In this document: piece by piece, positions 17,222 through 26,551 of the stretch
Layout: each line of letters opens with the position of its first letter
Position numbering within the stretch: position 1 is the first letter of the stretch
Origin: Natronococcus amylolyticus DSM 10524
GTDB lineage: Archaea > Halobacteriota > Halobacteria > Halobacteriales > Natrialbaceae
Direction: 5' to 3'
Length of the DNA stretch: 64,000 bases
NCBI RefSeq assembly: GCF_000337675.1
Contig: NZ_AOIB01000028.1
Coordinates: 311,481 to 375,480 of the forward strand
Notes under the pieces: model-generated
Told to the model about the DNA's origin: nothing
Seen by the model: only the letters and a program-made list of their open reading frames with translations
Database searches by the model: none
Position numbers and translations under genes: made by a program

Positions 17222-17696
17222 TCTTCGCTTCACCGTCTGTTGCTGTCACAGCAGATCCACCGAGGTGATCGTCGATTTTAGTTAGTGCTGCGTCGAACCG
17301 TTCACGTGGCGACTGGATCGACGACTCTGTTGATGTGAGTTGGTCTCGAAGGGAAGTCGCATGCTCCGGATTACCAATGAGGATGACTCCTTGGTCGAAA
17401 ATCGTCGTTGCTAGTTCTGGTGAGGCTCTTTGGAGATCCACAACATCTACCTCATCAGTCTCGAGTGTCTCACTGAGATCAGCACTCAGTCCGAAAAAGC
17501 GTTCATTGTACTCTGGATCGGCTGGTTGAACGTCTTCGAGGTCGACTGCGATATCAACATCACTTCGAGAATGAGTTTCTCCGCTCGCGTGAGATCCAAA
17601 TAGGATCGCCAACCGAATCTCATGTTCTTCGAACACTTCCTGTAGCCTCTCGAGTGGGAGAGATTTGTCGAGGGTAGCCTCCTTCCAGGTTCTCAT
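17211..17696 (-). CDS. mntA: MntA-like nucleotidyltransferase antitoxin
   Basis: 161 aa. The minimal nucleotidyltransferase motif is LAILFGSHASGETHSRSDVD (Gly34-Ser35, Asp46, Asp48), followed by VVDLQRASPELATTIFDQGVIL. It would transfer AMP to the HepT active-site tyrosine and neutralise it. Unlike the 6.8-7.5 kb pair, it has no fused HTH. The start ATG is at 17696. The pair lies between HTH-R copies E and F, consistent with an accessory region. Confidence 0.85.
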   Translation of the reverse strand: MRTWKEATLDKSLPLERLQEVFEEHEIRLAILFGSHASGETHSRSDVDIAVDLEDVQPADPEYNERFFGLSADLSETLETDEVDVVDLQRASPELATTIFDQGVILIGNPEHATSLRDQLTSTESSIQSPRERFDAALTKIDDHLGGSAVTATDGEAKNDR

Positions 17697-17789
17697 TGCC
17701 CGAAAACACGCCCTCGGTACACATAAACGCTCAGGCAGGCATCGTTAAGATAGAGCGTCAAACTCGAGATTGCTACTATACTCTAGGCC

Positions 17790-17930
17790 GTGACGTCCTC
17801 CCCGCTGTAAACACGGGGCTTCCTGTACGGCAGGTCGGGATATTTGCCGGTCTACGACACAACCTGTTCTCTCGTGTTGAACGTCCCGTTCTCGCGGTCG
17901 AACAAGTAGGTCGATAGCTGTGCCACGGAT
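17790..17930. mobile_element. IS200/IS605-type end remnant
   Basis: The text ggccgtgacgtcctccccgc followed by tgtaaacacggggcttcctg contains the hairpin ccccg-ctgtaaaca-cgggg. As recalled, this phrase is typical of haloarchaeal IS200/IS605 TnpB-element ends. No tnpA or tnpB frame is present. It abuts and truncates the C-terminus of HTH-R copy F, which reads into it and ends with unrelated residues. Confidence 0.5.
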
Positions 17931-17934
17931 CACC

Positions 17935-19080
17935 ATGCCGATCCGGTGTAAGAATCGTTCCGAGGAGTGAATCAGCTATGTCAAGGAGTGTCTGGTTCTT
18001 CTCGAGGAGAGCCGGAACAACGGGATCACGTCGCTCAGTGGTTGTCTGAAACGACAACGCCAGGCGATACCCGTTCTCGTCGACACGGATGAGATCGAGT
18101 ACCTCAAGTCGATCGCAGCAATTCCGGATCGTCCGTGTCGAGAGGTCTGCTCGGTCAGCAAGCTCACGTTGTGAGAGCCGACTCTTAGCAGTGAGAAGCG
18201 TGTGAACGATTCGGCCAACTGTCGGTGAGAGATCAGAGAACAACTGCTCAGGCTCGAGTGTTCCCAAGGCATGGCGGAGTTCGTCCGGCCGGAGCTCTCG
18301 TCTCTCATCTTCACCGGCGAGTTGTTGCAGTGCCCGAGCAGCAGCGTACGGCGAACCGGCCAGTGCGTGGAGCAACGAAACTGTCTCTGGAGTCGGGTGC
18401 AGGTTCTTGGACCGTAGCATCCGAGTCGCAGCCGATGCATAGGCCGTTCGGTCGACCGTTGAAAGGGAGACGTGTACTGCGAACTCGGGAGCGTCCTCAG
18501 CGACCGCTGCTGGGCTCTCGAGCGATTGCTCGAGTTTCTGGCGGAGTCGGTGGGCGTCGTCTCCTCGAACGACTACTGATCTAATGAGCGTCCCCAGCGG
18601 GTCGTCGGCGTCAACGGTCGGTGAGAGTGCAGTCTGTCGCTTCTCTTCCCGAGCCTCGAACAGCTGTCGGTAGCTGGCGAACACACCGTATTTCGACTGA
18701 ATTGCCGTTGCAATGCTGATCGAGGTTGCGAGTTCGTTCAGTGCATTGGTGTCAAGTCCAGCCGGCACCCGGAGTTCGCGAACGACGTCGATCTCGAGAG
18801 CGTCGAAGAGATGCACGATCGACCCGGAAAGGACGTGAGCCGACCGCATGATCGAACTCCGAAACCGATTGTGCTCCTCGTATTCGCCGGCAGAGAGTTT
18901 CGCCGTGAGATCCTCGAGCTCAGTCCCCCACTCGATGAACACCTCACGGAGCGTTTCGGGATCCTCGAGACCCTCATCCGAGAGCCCACCGATACAACGA
19001 GCATCACGCAGGATTGCCGGCGGATTCTCCAAAGACTTGAGGCGACTATTGGTGAGCACTCGGTTGAGCAAACGGAGGAG
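17935..19080 (-). pseudogene. HTH-R family copy F (longest copy, C-terminus cut)
   Basis: The most complete N-terminal region of the family: a helical part (LREVFIEWGTELEDLTAKLS, SAHVLSGSIVHLFDALEI), the REEKRQTALSPTVDADDPLG block, LAGSPYAAARALQQLAGEDE, then the winged helix (LSQRELADRADLSTRTIRN). After LTPDRHGDP the frame enters IS200/IS605-like sequence and the family tail is lost; an open frame continues to 17776. Upstream it meets the start region of a subtilase gene on the other strand, so its own N-terminus may be incomplete. Confidence 0.7.
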
Positions 19081-19158
19081 AGGTTAACGCTGTCGCGAGA
19101 CGCACTCTGTATCCCAGAAGAAAGAATCAAATCCCTTGCAGTCGAACCCAGAGATAGC

Positions 19159-19886
19159 ATGCCAGAGTACATCGATCCACAGGTGGAGGATCTGCGTGGG
19201 AGCAACAGTCCAATAGAGGTGACGCTCCTCATCGGTGTCTCTGGCAAGTATGACACTGCCACAACCTGTGAATCAGTTGAGCAGGCCGGTGGAACTGTCG
19301 ACACCGAAATCGGGCGTGCGACACTCAGAGTAACTGCACCAGAAACAGCGATTGAATCCCTCTGTACACTTGAGGAGGTCAAATCGATCGAACTCGAGCG
19401 AGACGACGTTCAGGTGCTGGCTGAGGGAAACCCGAACTCCCGCCCGCGTGTGACACGGTAGTCGATCTTCGGCAGCGTATTTTCGAATCCTATCTTCAGA
19501 CGCTTGGCGCTCGTGATTCGAAGAACAAGGGCCAGTTCATCCGAATCGGTATCGTCGACTCGCTCTATCAACCAGAACCGGAGCTGGCAGACGCGTTCTC
19601 TGTCAACCGCCGTGAAAACTACGTCCATTCGACGACGGGCGATACGACTGGCCACGGTGGGGATGTGTTCGAAACACTCGGATATTTTGCCCCGGATGCG
19701 GAATTCAATCTTTACCGCGTCATCGCAGAGAACGGCCGAACGCGCCGGGGTGACCTCGTTCAGGCGATCGCTGATGCGAGTCGCCATGGTATTGATTTTC
19801 TGAATGTCTCAGTTGGGATTGCTCATCATAAAGAGGACGACTACGATTGTGGGGGGCACTGCGTAGTTGAGTGGGCGTTCCTCTTG
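19159..19886 (+). pseudogene. Subtilisin-like protease (S8), N-terminal half
   Basis: Begins MPEYIDPQVEDLRGSN with an inhibitor-like prodomain (VTLLIGVSGKYDTATTCESV, LCTLEEVKSIELERDDVQVL). The frame stops at 19461; the protein resumes in another frame with the catalytic Asp region (QFIRIGIVDSLYQPEPEL) and the His region (TTGDTTGHGGDVFETLGYFA), then IADASRHGIDFLNVSVGIAH. Homology ends near VVEWAFLL at about 19886. No catalytic Ser follows here, but a matching S8 C-terminal half sits at 27493-27745. The gene is therefore frameshifted and split by about 7.6 kb of DNA. Confidence 0.75.
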
Positions 19887-19944
19887 AGGAAGCACGTGCT
19901 ACATAGAGCATGCGAACGTAATGCTGCTACTTCTATCAGCTATC

Positions 19945-19995
19945 GGTGGTGTTGATAGAACCGTGCTGAATACAGGGCGCGAAGGTGCAGTATTT
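19945..19995 (+). mobile_element. Solo transposon-end remnant
   Basis: gttgatagaaccgtgctgaa then tacagggcgcgaaggtgcag matches the left sub-terminal sequence of the IR element at 30.9 kb (gttgatagaaacagcgtgct...). It lies close to the break in the subtilase gene, so this transposon family may have helped split it. Confidence 0.4.
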
Positions 19996-20063
19996 CTAAC
20001 CGAATTACACCTCGAAACCATCCGATGTGAACAATTATCGAGAGGCGCACCATCTAGAAACCC

Positions 20064-20471
20064 ATGGCGTCAATCGGTAACATCACGTTCGCGTGTGAGG
20101 ATCCTGAGGCCCTCGCCGCATTTTGGACCGCAGCAGTCGACTACGAACTGCAGGAGGCTCCGCCGGGGCTTCTTGAGGCTATAGAGGCTGAGGACGGCAA
20201 TCCAAACGCAGCCGCAGCAGCAATCGATCCGGAGGGTCACGGTCCTCGACTGTTTTTCAAGAAAATGCCCCGGTCGTCGCCCGAACATATTCCGATTCAC
20301 CTCGACCTCAACGCTGCTGACCGCGACGAAGAGGTCAAACGACTCGCTGAACTCGGCGCGTCTCTTGTAGAAACCAAAACCGAAACCACTGGTCCGTACA
20401 CTGAGACCTGGACAGTTATGCGCGACCCCGAAGGGAACGGCTTTTGCGTGCAGTCACCGCCAGAAGAATAA
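20064..20471 (+). CDS. VOC-family (glyoxalase-like) protein
   Basis: 135 aa, one vicinal-oxygen-chelate repeat of the Glyoxalase_6 type. ITFACEDPEALAAFWTAAVD begins the fold; HIPIHLDLNAADRDEEVKRL and WTVMRDPEGNGFCV supply the metal-ligand His and Glu regions. Members include glyoxalases, dioxygenases and drug-binding proteins, so the reaction is open. The single domain would need to dimerise. Its start lies in a spacer full of transposon scraps. Confidence 0.8.
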   Translation: MASIGNITFACEDPEALAAFWTAAVDYELQEAPPGLLEAIEAEDGNPNAAAAAIDPEGHGPRLFFKKMPRSSPEHIPIHLDLNAADRDEEVKRLAELGASLVETKTETTGPYTETWTVMRDPEGNGFCVQSPPEE

Positions 20472-20511
20472 GCAGAATTTGAAACGGATCAGTTTGCTAC
20501 ATCCATTCTCT

Positions 20512-20900
20512 ATAGTTGGTCGGATGTTCCGGTGTCGCTCACGGCCTCGGTTAGTTCCTGTTGACGGCCGACTTGGGCGTCAAGCGTGGCGAGTAGCTGT
20601 TGGCCAGCCTCGAGCAACTCGACAGTCCGATCATCCGCTGGTCCGAACTCCGCGGGTGAGCGAGTTCTGCTCGGAGACAAGCAGCTGGGAGATTCGACTG
20701 CGATCGACGTCATGCATCGCTCGCAGGGCGTGCCTCGAGAACGCCTGGGCAGGCTCATCCGCGAGTTGCCGCAGGAGTTCGACCTTTCGGCCATCGGGAT
20801 CCAGTACCTCGAGTGCTTGCTCAACTTGGTCCCCAGTAGGATGGTGTGTCTCTCGCCACCCGCTCACGCCGGGGAGATTGTCGCGATGCTCTCGAGCGAG
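20512..20900 (-). pseudogene. Decayed HTH-type regulator
   Basis: The N-terminal piece GWRETHHPTGDQVEQALEVL, DGRKVELLRQLADEPAQAFS, LRAMHDVDRSRISQLLVSEQ reads as a winged-helix-like domain (20630-20900). It then shifts frame to PADDRTVELLEAGQQLLATL, DAQVGRQQELTEAVSDTG and stop at 20512. No good start is seen upstream. Probably a broken regulator gene. Confidence 0.5.
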
Positions 20901-20909
20901 CCAATGCTG

Positions 20910-21440
20910 TCAGTCCGGCGGTCGAGAATCGACGGCCAGCCAGTAGGTCCACAGCAGCCGTATCTTCACCCGAAGCAAAATCGCGAGTCGAAACGACATA
21001 TGATGCGAGACCTTCCACGGTCGGCGTTCACAGCGCTCGATCACGGTCGTCAGAAACGACGCCACCGTTGGTCGGTTCTTCTGGTCGATCGGGGAAACCG
21101 TTACAACACAGAGGTCTGCAGTTGCCTCTCTCTGTTTCTCTTCAGGAAGCACGAACCGCGTTACGGCGCCAGTAAGCGGATCGACCGTCGCGGGAATGAT
21201 TTCAACTTCGAACGATGTAGGTTCCTCTACGGTGAGCAGGAATCCCGACGTATTGGAGCCAAGCATCTTTCGTTCGGTCTCGGTCGGATCGAGCGTCTCG
21301 GTGCTGAACTCATACTCGAGCGCAGTGAGAGCTTCGGTCATCACCTTGAGCAACGACTCCTGGTCAAGTCCACAGAAGGTTCGCCATCGAGCACGGATCA
21401 ACCATGTGAGTACTTTTGTCCGGATTGATGAATCCGTCAT
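20910..21440 (-). CDS. Conserved-looking hypothetical protein
   Basis: 176 aa, mixed alpha/beta, with an N-terminal helix (SSIRTKVLTWLIRARWRTF), a central strand-rich segment (TSGFLLTVEEPTSFEVEIIP, ATADLCVVTVSPIDQ) and a basic C-terminal helix (SFRLAILLRVKIRLLWTYW). No catalytic motif or membrane segment is clear and the family is not recognised. Its start is one base from the symporter stop (21441), so it may be the last gene of that leftward operon. Confidence 0.5.
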   Translation of the reverse strand: MTDSSIRTKVLTWLIRARWRTFCGLDQESLLKVMTEALTALEYEFSTETLDPTETERKMLGSNTSGFLLTVEEPTSFEVEIIPATVDPLTGAVTRFVLPEEKQREATADLCVVTVSPIDQKNRPTVASFLTTVIERCERRPWKVSHHMSFRLAILLRVKIRLLWTYWLAVDSRPPD

Positions 21441-22973
21441 TTAATCGTCTGCCTGAGTGGTGATCGATTGATCAGGCTTCTTCTCGTGGAATTTTTGGAA
21501 GTTTCTGAGCTCTTTCGGTCCTGGTCGAGCAGTGGCGTAGCTTCCAATAATCAACGCAGCAATCCCAACGGGTACGCTGACGAGTACTTCGGCGTTTTCG
21601 ACCGCCATGACGTCGAAAGCGAGTAGGCCACCATATGTCAATGTCCCTGCGAGCATCGCAGCAATTGCACCATACGCGTTAGCTCGTTTCCACCACGTTC
21701 CGATAGCCATCGCTGGGAACAGTCCACTTGCTGCAGCTCCGGCAACAAGGGTAATCATCAGCGCGATAATACTGGGTGGTGAGAGTGCGACCCAGGCAGC
21801 TGTAATCGCACCTGTCCAAGTGATAATCGCACCGAGCCAGGTTTCTTTGCGTTCGTCGAGATCGATACCCATTGTCTCGGGGATGTCGTGTCCGAGACTA
21901 GCACTCAATGCGATCAACAATGCGTCGGTCGTTGACATCACCGCAGCGAATAGGGCGGCAGCGCCGAATCCCTGGATAATTGGACCTGCATATTCTGCTA
22001 GAACAGCATAGTAGAAATAGTCCGCATCAGCGAGATTCGGTTCAATTGCCATAGCTCCGGCCGAGACGAACACGCCCATCAGAGTGAAAACTATCAGATA
22101 AACGACCGAGACCCACATTATTGAGCGTCGCGCAACCCGGTCTGTGTCGCTTGATAGAATCCGTTGCCCGAAGTATGGGAGACCGAGTGGAGCAAGCACC
22201 CAAGTCACTGCCAGTCCAACTAGGAATAACCCGGGTGCTGTTGTTCCACCGAAGCCAGGGTCGTTTGCGATTGCAGCAGAAATAGATCCTCCAGCGCCTA
22301 AATCCCAAATGATGAACGGGACTGGTGCAACAGCCACGAACATTACGATAACGCCCTGAATAAAGTCAGTCCATGTTACCGCCCACATTCCACCAACTGA
22401 GACATACAATGCGAAAACAACCGTCGCGATGAATACTCCAGCTCCGTAACCGACATTTGGAAGGACAAAGTCGATCGTGATTCCGGCAGCCGTGAGTTGT
22501 GGAATCAAGTATGCCCACGAAAAGGTGGCGAATAGTAGCGCTGCAACAATTCGGACTGCATTACTGTTGTAGCGTAATTTGAGGTAGTCAGGAACAGTGT
22601 AAACACCTGCACGACGCATCGGTGCTGCAACGAATATCATCATGAATACGAGTCCGCCGAGAATAGCAGAGAGGAACACTGCCATCGCACCGAGGCCAAA
22701 CCCGTATGCCATTCCACCGATTCCAAAGAAGGTACCGCCACTGACTACTGCAGCAAAGAAAGCGAACACTTGGACGCGCAACGAAACTGTTCCACCAGCG
22801 ATCCAGAAGTCTGCTGTAGATGCGTGTGCACGCTTGACAAAGAGTACCCCGATACCGATCATTAGTAAAAAGTACGCGACTACGACCGCAACTGCTGTGG
22901 CCGAATCCGCGACTTCGGGTGTAACGCCGTTCTGTAACGGCAACAGGCTAACAGCGATATTCTCGGCAGTCAT
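21441..22973 (-). CDS. Sodium:solute symporter (SSS family)
   Basis: 510 aa with about 13 membrane helices. Family features are FWIAGGTVSLRVQVFAFFAA, the YTVPDYLKLRYNSNAVRIVA motif (SSS proteins use D-Y-L-x-x-R-F/Y), and AALFAAVMSTTDALLIALSA near helix 8-9. It resembles the acetate/propionate and other monocarboxylate members (ActP-like), so a carboxylate is the likely substrate, taken up with sodium. A 107 aa membrane partner overlaps its start by four bases. SDR and acyl-CoA ligase genes upstream fit uptake followed by CoA activation. Confidence 0.85.
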   Translation of the reverse strand: MTAENIAVSLLPLQNGVTPEVADSATAVAVVVAYFLLMIGIGVLFVKRAHASTADFWIAGGTVSLRVQVFAFFAAVVSGGTFFGIGGMAYGFGLGAMAVFLSAILGGLVFMMIFVAAPMRRAGVYTVPDYLKLRYNSNAVRIVAALLFATFSWAYLIPQLTAAGITIDFVLPNVGYGAGVFIATVVFALYVSVGGMWAVTWTDFIQGVIVMFVAVAPVPFIIWDLGAGGSISAAIANDPGFGGTTAPGLFLVGLAVTWVLAPLGLPYFGQRILSSDTDRVARRSIMWVSVVYLIVFTLMGVFVSAGAMAIEPNLADADYFYYAVLAEYAGPIIQGFGAAALFAAVMSTTDALLIALSASLGHDIPETMGIDLDERKETWLGAIITWTGAITAAWVALSPPSIIALMITLVAGAAASGLFPAMAIGTWWKRANAYGAIAAMLAGTLTYGGLLAFDVMAVENAEVLVSVPVGIAALIIGSYATARPGPKELRNFQKFHEKKPDQSITTQADD

Positions 22974-23293
22974 GCGTTCTTCCCCGTTGTTTCGCGATCT
23001 TCATTTTTCGTCACATAATACTCGTGAACCATCGCCGACGCAGTAATGATCGCGCCCCAGAGAAGCCCGGTATATGTGAGTAGTGTTACTCCGTCGCCTG
23101 CTTCATGAATATAAAGTGGGTAGCCGATCAGTACTATTCCAGAGAGTACAATGGCAGCCGTAACTCCGACCATCGGTCGATACCCTGCGGTTGTTGCAAT
23201 ACTCACTTCATCATACGTGAGGTCAGTGTCTGTCTTCTCACTCTCTGACTGGTTTGTTGCTTTATCGGTCGGTTGTGACGTTTTGTTAGCCAT
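22970..23293 (-). CDS. Small membrane partner of the SSS symporter
   Basis: 107 aa. A polar, Thr/Ser/Asp-rich N-terminus of about 35 residues is followed by two hydrophobic helices (GVTAAIVLSGIVLIGYPLYI, LLTYTGLLWGAIITASAMV) and a charged tail. Size, topology and ATGA overlap with the symporter match DUF485/DUF4212-like subunits that accompany SSS transporters. Exact family is uncertain. Confidence 0.7.
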   Translation of the reverse strand: MANKTSQPTDKATNQSESEKTDTDLTYDEVSIATTAGYRPMVGVTAAIVLSGIVLIGYPLYIHEAGDGVTLLTYTGLLWGAIITASAMVHEYYVTKNEDRETTGKNA

Positions 23294-23879
23294 AATTATC
23301 TCAATTCTGTGACTATATGTCTGGCATCAAGGGTACTCGTAGCCGATTCTGCCGTTGAAATCAGTCGAACATTTTCTGCCGGAATGCTATTTCTTGGACC
23401 CCTGTAGCGAGCCACCACGGTGCTGGTACGAGTAGCTGATTCGAGACCTGTTGATTCGGCCGTCCAGCCCTTGCTTCCGAAGAGAATTTGACTTTTGCCG
23501 GTCATACTCCACGAAACCAGCTTCTGGTCGAACAGCCAATCCATGACGAATCCAGAACGGCTGGATAGCGTGTATTCGCTTTTCCAGACTGGTTGCTACC
23601 AAGCACCATGGAAACAAATAGGGAACCAACACCAATGAGTTGAGGCGTTCAAGTTTGAACATGCCGCTAGATAAGTCGTACAATCGGATTCTGGTTGACC
23701 AAAATCACGCTTCACTCTATTCACTCTACGATTCAATCTGTCGACTCGTTACGAACTGAATTTCTATGAACGATGAGTAAGGTAGGTAGGAGTGGGTCTA
23801 TCTACGGGATAGGGAGAAGCTATTGGACCTCCGATAGCCGACTCAATTCTGCCTGTAGACTGATAATAGGAGGAGAGGG
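23294..23879. other. 586-base interval without a supported gene
   Basis: It holds the promoter of the symporter operon at its left side. Two minus-strand open frames (23296-23683) have no recognisable motif or start context and overlap each other; they may be decayed coding sequence. The right part (23690-23870) is AT-richer and looks intergenic. Confidence 0.35.
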
Positions 23880-24626
23880 TTAGGAAAAGCGCATTCCGCC
23901 GTTGACATCAAGGACCGTTCCAGTGACATAATTGGACTGCTGGGAAGCAAGGTACACGACACCTTCAGCAATATCTTCGGGCTCAGCCAGTCGATTCAAA
24001 GGGGCCCACTCTGGCCGGTAATCCTGGTCTTCGGTCATCGGGGTTTTTACCGCACCTGGTGCGAGTGCGTTCACGTAGATGTTGTGTTCGGCCGCGTTCT
24101 TCGCAAGCCAGCGAATAAGTCCGTGAATGCCGGCTTTCGACGCCGCATAACCCGCATCAGAGATAACGCCACCGACCTTGGCCGAAACGGAGCTGACACA
24201 GACGACCTTTCCGTACTCGTTTTCGACCATCTGATCGTAGAAAGCGTGAGTGACGAGGAACGTTCCCGTCTGATTGATACCGATTACGCGGTTCCATCGC
24301 TCGAGTGTCATCTCCGAAAAATCGTGTCTGTGGACAACACCAGCCACGTTGACGACGATTTCGATCGTATTGGCAAATTCTAACGCAACCTCACGAAGGT
24401 TATCTATATCGTTTGGATCAGAAATGTCTGTTAGGACAGTCTCGACGGCCTGCCCCTCCTCTTCGACCAGTCGAGCGGTTTCGGCGAGTCGTTCTTCGTC
24501 GAGATCCGTCGCAACGATGTCAGCACCTTCACGAGCGAGCGAAATACAGGTAGCCCTACCGATCCCACCCGCTGCACCAGTGACTACGGCCGTTTGACCG
24601 GATAGATCGGCAGGACCGCTCGTCAT
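23880..24626 (-). CDS. SDR-family oxidoreductase (FabG-like)
   Basis: 248 aa from MTSGPADLSGQTAVV. Classical short-chain dehydrogenase: TGAAGGIGRATC cofactor loop, DIxD-like ATDLDEER for NAD/NADP choice, VNVAGVV (NNAG equivalent), and the catalytic SSVSAKVGGVISDAGYAASK with Ser, Tyr and Lys. It ends with LDVNGGMRFS. It probably reduces or oxidises a 3-hydroxyacyl or similar alcohol. It lies downstream of the acyl-CoA ligase on the same strand. Confidence 0.9.
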   Translation of the reverse strand: MTSGPADLSGQTAVVTGAAGGIGRATCISLAREGADIVATDLDEERLAETARLVEEEGQAVETVLTDISDPNDIDNLREVALEFANTIEIVVNVAGVVHRHDFSEMTLERWNRVIGINQTGTFLVTHAFYDQMVENEYGKVVCVSSVSAKVGGVISDAGYAASKAGIHGLIRWLAKNAAEHNIYVNALAPGAVKTPMTEDQDYRPEWAPLNRLAEPEDIAEGVVYLASQQSNYVTGTVLDVNGGMRFS

Positions 24627-24816
24627 CGGGCTCACGGTCTAATTCACCCCCTTTTGCCGCGGCTCGAGTTCTTTCGTGATCGGTGCAAGCTGTCCAGCTG
24701 AGTGCCTGCGGTTTCGTGACTGTTGGCGAATCATAGTTTCATGTTCTGTGTCGTTTATAGTTCGATACCAGTGATGACCAGCGACTGTTCGAGTCGGACT
24801 TTCGCTGGTATGAAAG

Positions 24817-26412
24817 CTATGCGACATTTCGGTCTGCCTCCTTCCAGTATGGTTCCCGAAGTGCCTTCTTGTCGACCTTCCCGTATGGTGTCGTGGGGAG
24901 TTTTTCGACGAACTCGACATTTTTTGGCTTTTTATAATCTGCCAGGGCCTCATCGGCGAACGATAGTATCTCGTCTTCGGTCAATCCGTGAGGTTCTGCC
25001 GGAACGATGACTGCATGAACAGATTCACCCCAGTCGTCGTGTGGAATCCCGATTACAGCGACTTCAGCGACGCCGTCGTGTGCATCGAGTGCATCTTCGA
25101 CCGTCGTCGTGTAAACGTTCATCCCGCCCGAAACAATGACGTCTTTATCTCGATCGAGAATGTATACGTAGCCGTTCTCGTCTTTTTTCCCGACATCGCC
25201 TGTCCTGATCCAGCCGTCGACGATCGTCTGCTCGGTTGCGTCCGGAAGTTTGTGGTATCCAACCATCGCGTAGGGTGCACGGAGGAGGATTTCTCCTTCC
25301 TCTCCGATCGGCACTGGATCAGTCGACGACTTTGCGTCGAGAGGGGCGATCCTGACGTCGACCATCGTCGCAGCCCGGCCACACGACTCGAGGGATTCGC
25401 CTGCTCCGAGGTCGTGGTCAGCCTTTTGGAGCGTAGTACCGATGTTCGGGATCTCACTCTGTCCATACAATTGGATGAATACTTGGCCGAAGGCTTCCAG
25501 TCCCTCCTCGAGGCGCTCTCGCGTAATCGGCGCAGCGCCGTATACCAATGTTTCGAGCGAGGAGACGTCAGTCTCTGACAGCTGATCGTGATCGAGGATG
25601 CGATAGAGCATCGTCGGTACCATCCACGTCCAAGTGATCGAGTCCGTCTCGACGAGTTCGAGGAACTCACCGGGATCGAACCCATCAGTAACGACGACGT
25701 GTGCACCTCGAAGCATTCCGGCGAGAAATGCGTATCCTGCAGAGTGCGGTAACGGCGTCGTCAGCAACATCTGCTCTTCGTGACCGATCTCGAGTTCGAT
25801 CACGTGGGCGTGCAAGTCCATCGCTAAACCGAACTGGGTGTGTTTCGCTCCCTTGGGTTTCCCGGTCGTCCCACCGGTATACTGAAACATCGACAAATCA
25901 TCTGATGTGACGTTTGCATCTACGCTATTGGGTTCACCCTTCGCAAGACAATCATCAAACGAGATGACACCATCCGGTGGATTCGGCGTGATTCCAACGA
26001 TGTGCTCGAGTGCGTTGTTATTTGTCCGAATTGATTGGATCGTCTCAAGGAACTCGTCCTCTACGACGACTGCGGTAGCACCCGAGTCAGTCACAATATG
26101 TCGTATTTCCTCGTCGGAGAGCATATCATTCAGTGCGACCTTGACAAAGCCCCCTCGAACGCAAGCAAGGTCGGCGATAACGTACTCAACTCGGTTTGAC
26201 GAAAGTAAGCCGACTCTGTCACCGGGTTCGACACCAGCATTCGCGAGTGCATCGGCAAGCTGTCCCGCGCACCGCCAGGCTTCTCCATATTTGATAGTTG
26301 TCTCACCGACCGTTACGAGAGGGTTTGACGCATACTTCTCACACGCCCGCTCGAGTACTCCTTGTAGCGTCGGTTCGCTGTTCACTGTGTGGTCACCTGG
26401 ACCATACCACAC
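24817..26412 (-). CDS. AMP-forming acyl-CoA synthetase
   Basis: About 531 aa from a GTG (residue 27 of the longest frame, which begins at 26490). The AMP-binding signature is MFQYTGGTTGKPKGAKHTQ; later motifs are QLYGQSEIPN, GWIRTGDVGKKDENGYVYIL and DRDKDVIVSGGMNVYTTTVE, with the C-terminal Lys in PTTPYGKVDKKAL. It activates a carboxylic acid to its CoA ester via an acyl-adenylate. The GTG start is preferred because a 22 bp palindrome and a TATA-like box would otherwise fall inside the coding sequence. It is followed by an SDR gene. Confidence 0.85.
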   Translation of the reverse strand: MWYGPGDHTVNSEPTLQGVLERACEKYASNPLVTVGETTIKYGEAWRCAGQLADALANAGVEPGDRVGLLSSNRVEYVIADLACVRGGFVKVALNDMLSDEEIRHIVTDSGATAVVVEDEFLETIQSIRTNNNALEHIVGITPNPPDGVISFDDCLAKGEPNSVDANVTSDDLSMFQYTGGTTGKPKGAKHTQFGLAMDLHAHVIELEIGHEEQMLLTTPLPHSAGYAFLAGMLRGAHVVVTDGFDPGEFLELVETDSITWTWMVPTMLYRILDHDQLSETDVSSLETLVYGAAPITRERLEEGLEAFGQVFIQLYGQSEIPNIGTTLQKADHDLGAGESLESCGRAATMVDVRIAPLDAKSSTDPVPIGEEGEILLRAPYAMVGYHKLPDATEQTIVDGWIRTGDVGKKDENGYVYILDRDKDVIVSGGMNVYTTTVEDALDAHDGVAEVAVIGIPHDDWGESVHAVIVPAEPHGLTEDEILSFADEALADYKKPKNVEFVEKLPTTPYGKVDKKALREPYWKEADRNVA

Positions 26413-26438
26413 TAGTTTCCTCGCTGCAGCAAGAAGAG

Positions 26439-26460
26439 GAAGGTTCAACGTTGAACCTTC
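26439..26460. promoter_or_regulatory. 22 bp perfect palindrome, operator of the ligase-SDR operon
   Basis: The half-site gaaggttcaac and its exact reverse complement meet at 26449/26450. A TATA-like ctattttaac lies immediately upstream on the minus strand (26461-26470), so the palindrome covers the expected transcription start, a repressor position. The divergent HTH-10 regulator at 26552 is the nearest candidate binder. Confidence 0.6.
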
Positions 26461-26551
26461 GTTAAAATAGCGACCGATGTGTAGAGGCACATATGAAATT
26501 ATTAATATGCCGGGAGCACCTTCGTGTTATGAGTACTAGGGGGCTCAGATT

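Noticed and set aside
17790-17930. An active IS200/IS605 element
   Set aside because: Only end-like hairpin text is present; neither tnpA nor tnpB coding sequence is found.
18811-19155. Plus-strand extension of the subtilase frame over HTH-R copy F
   Set aside because: Upstream of 19159 the frame is antisense to the HTH-R family, whose coding strand is clear from eight copies.
23296-23683. Two minus-strand open frames of 82-98 codons
   Set aside because: They overlap in different frames, and show no motif, promoter context or plausible composition.
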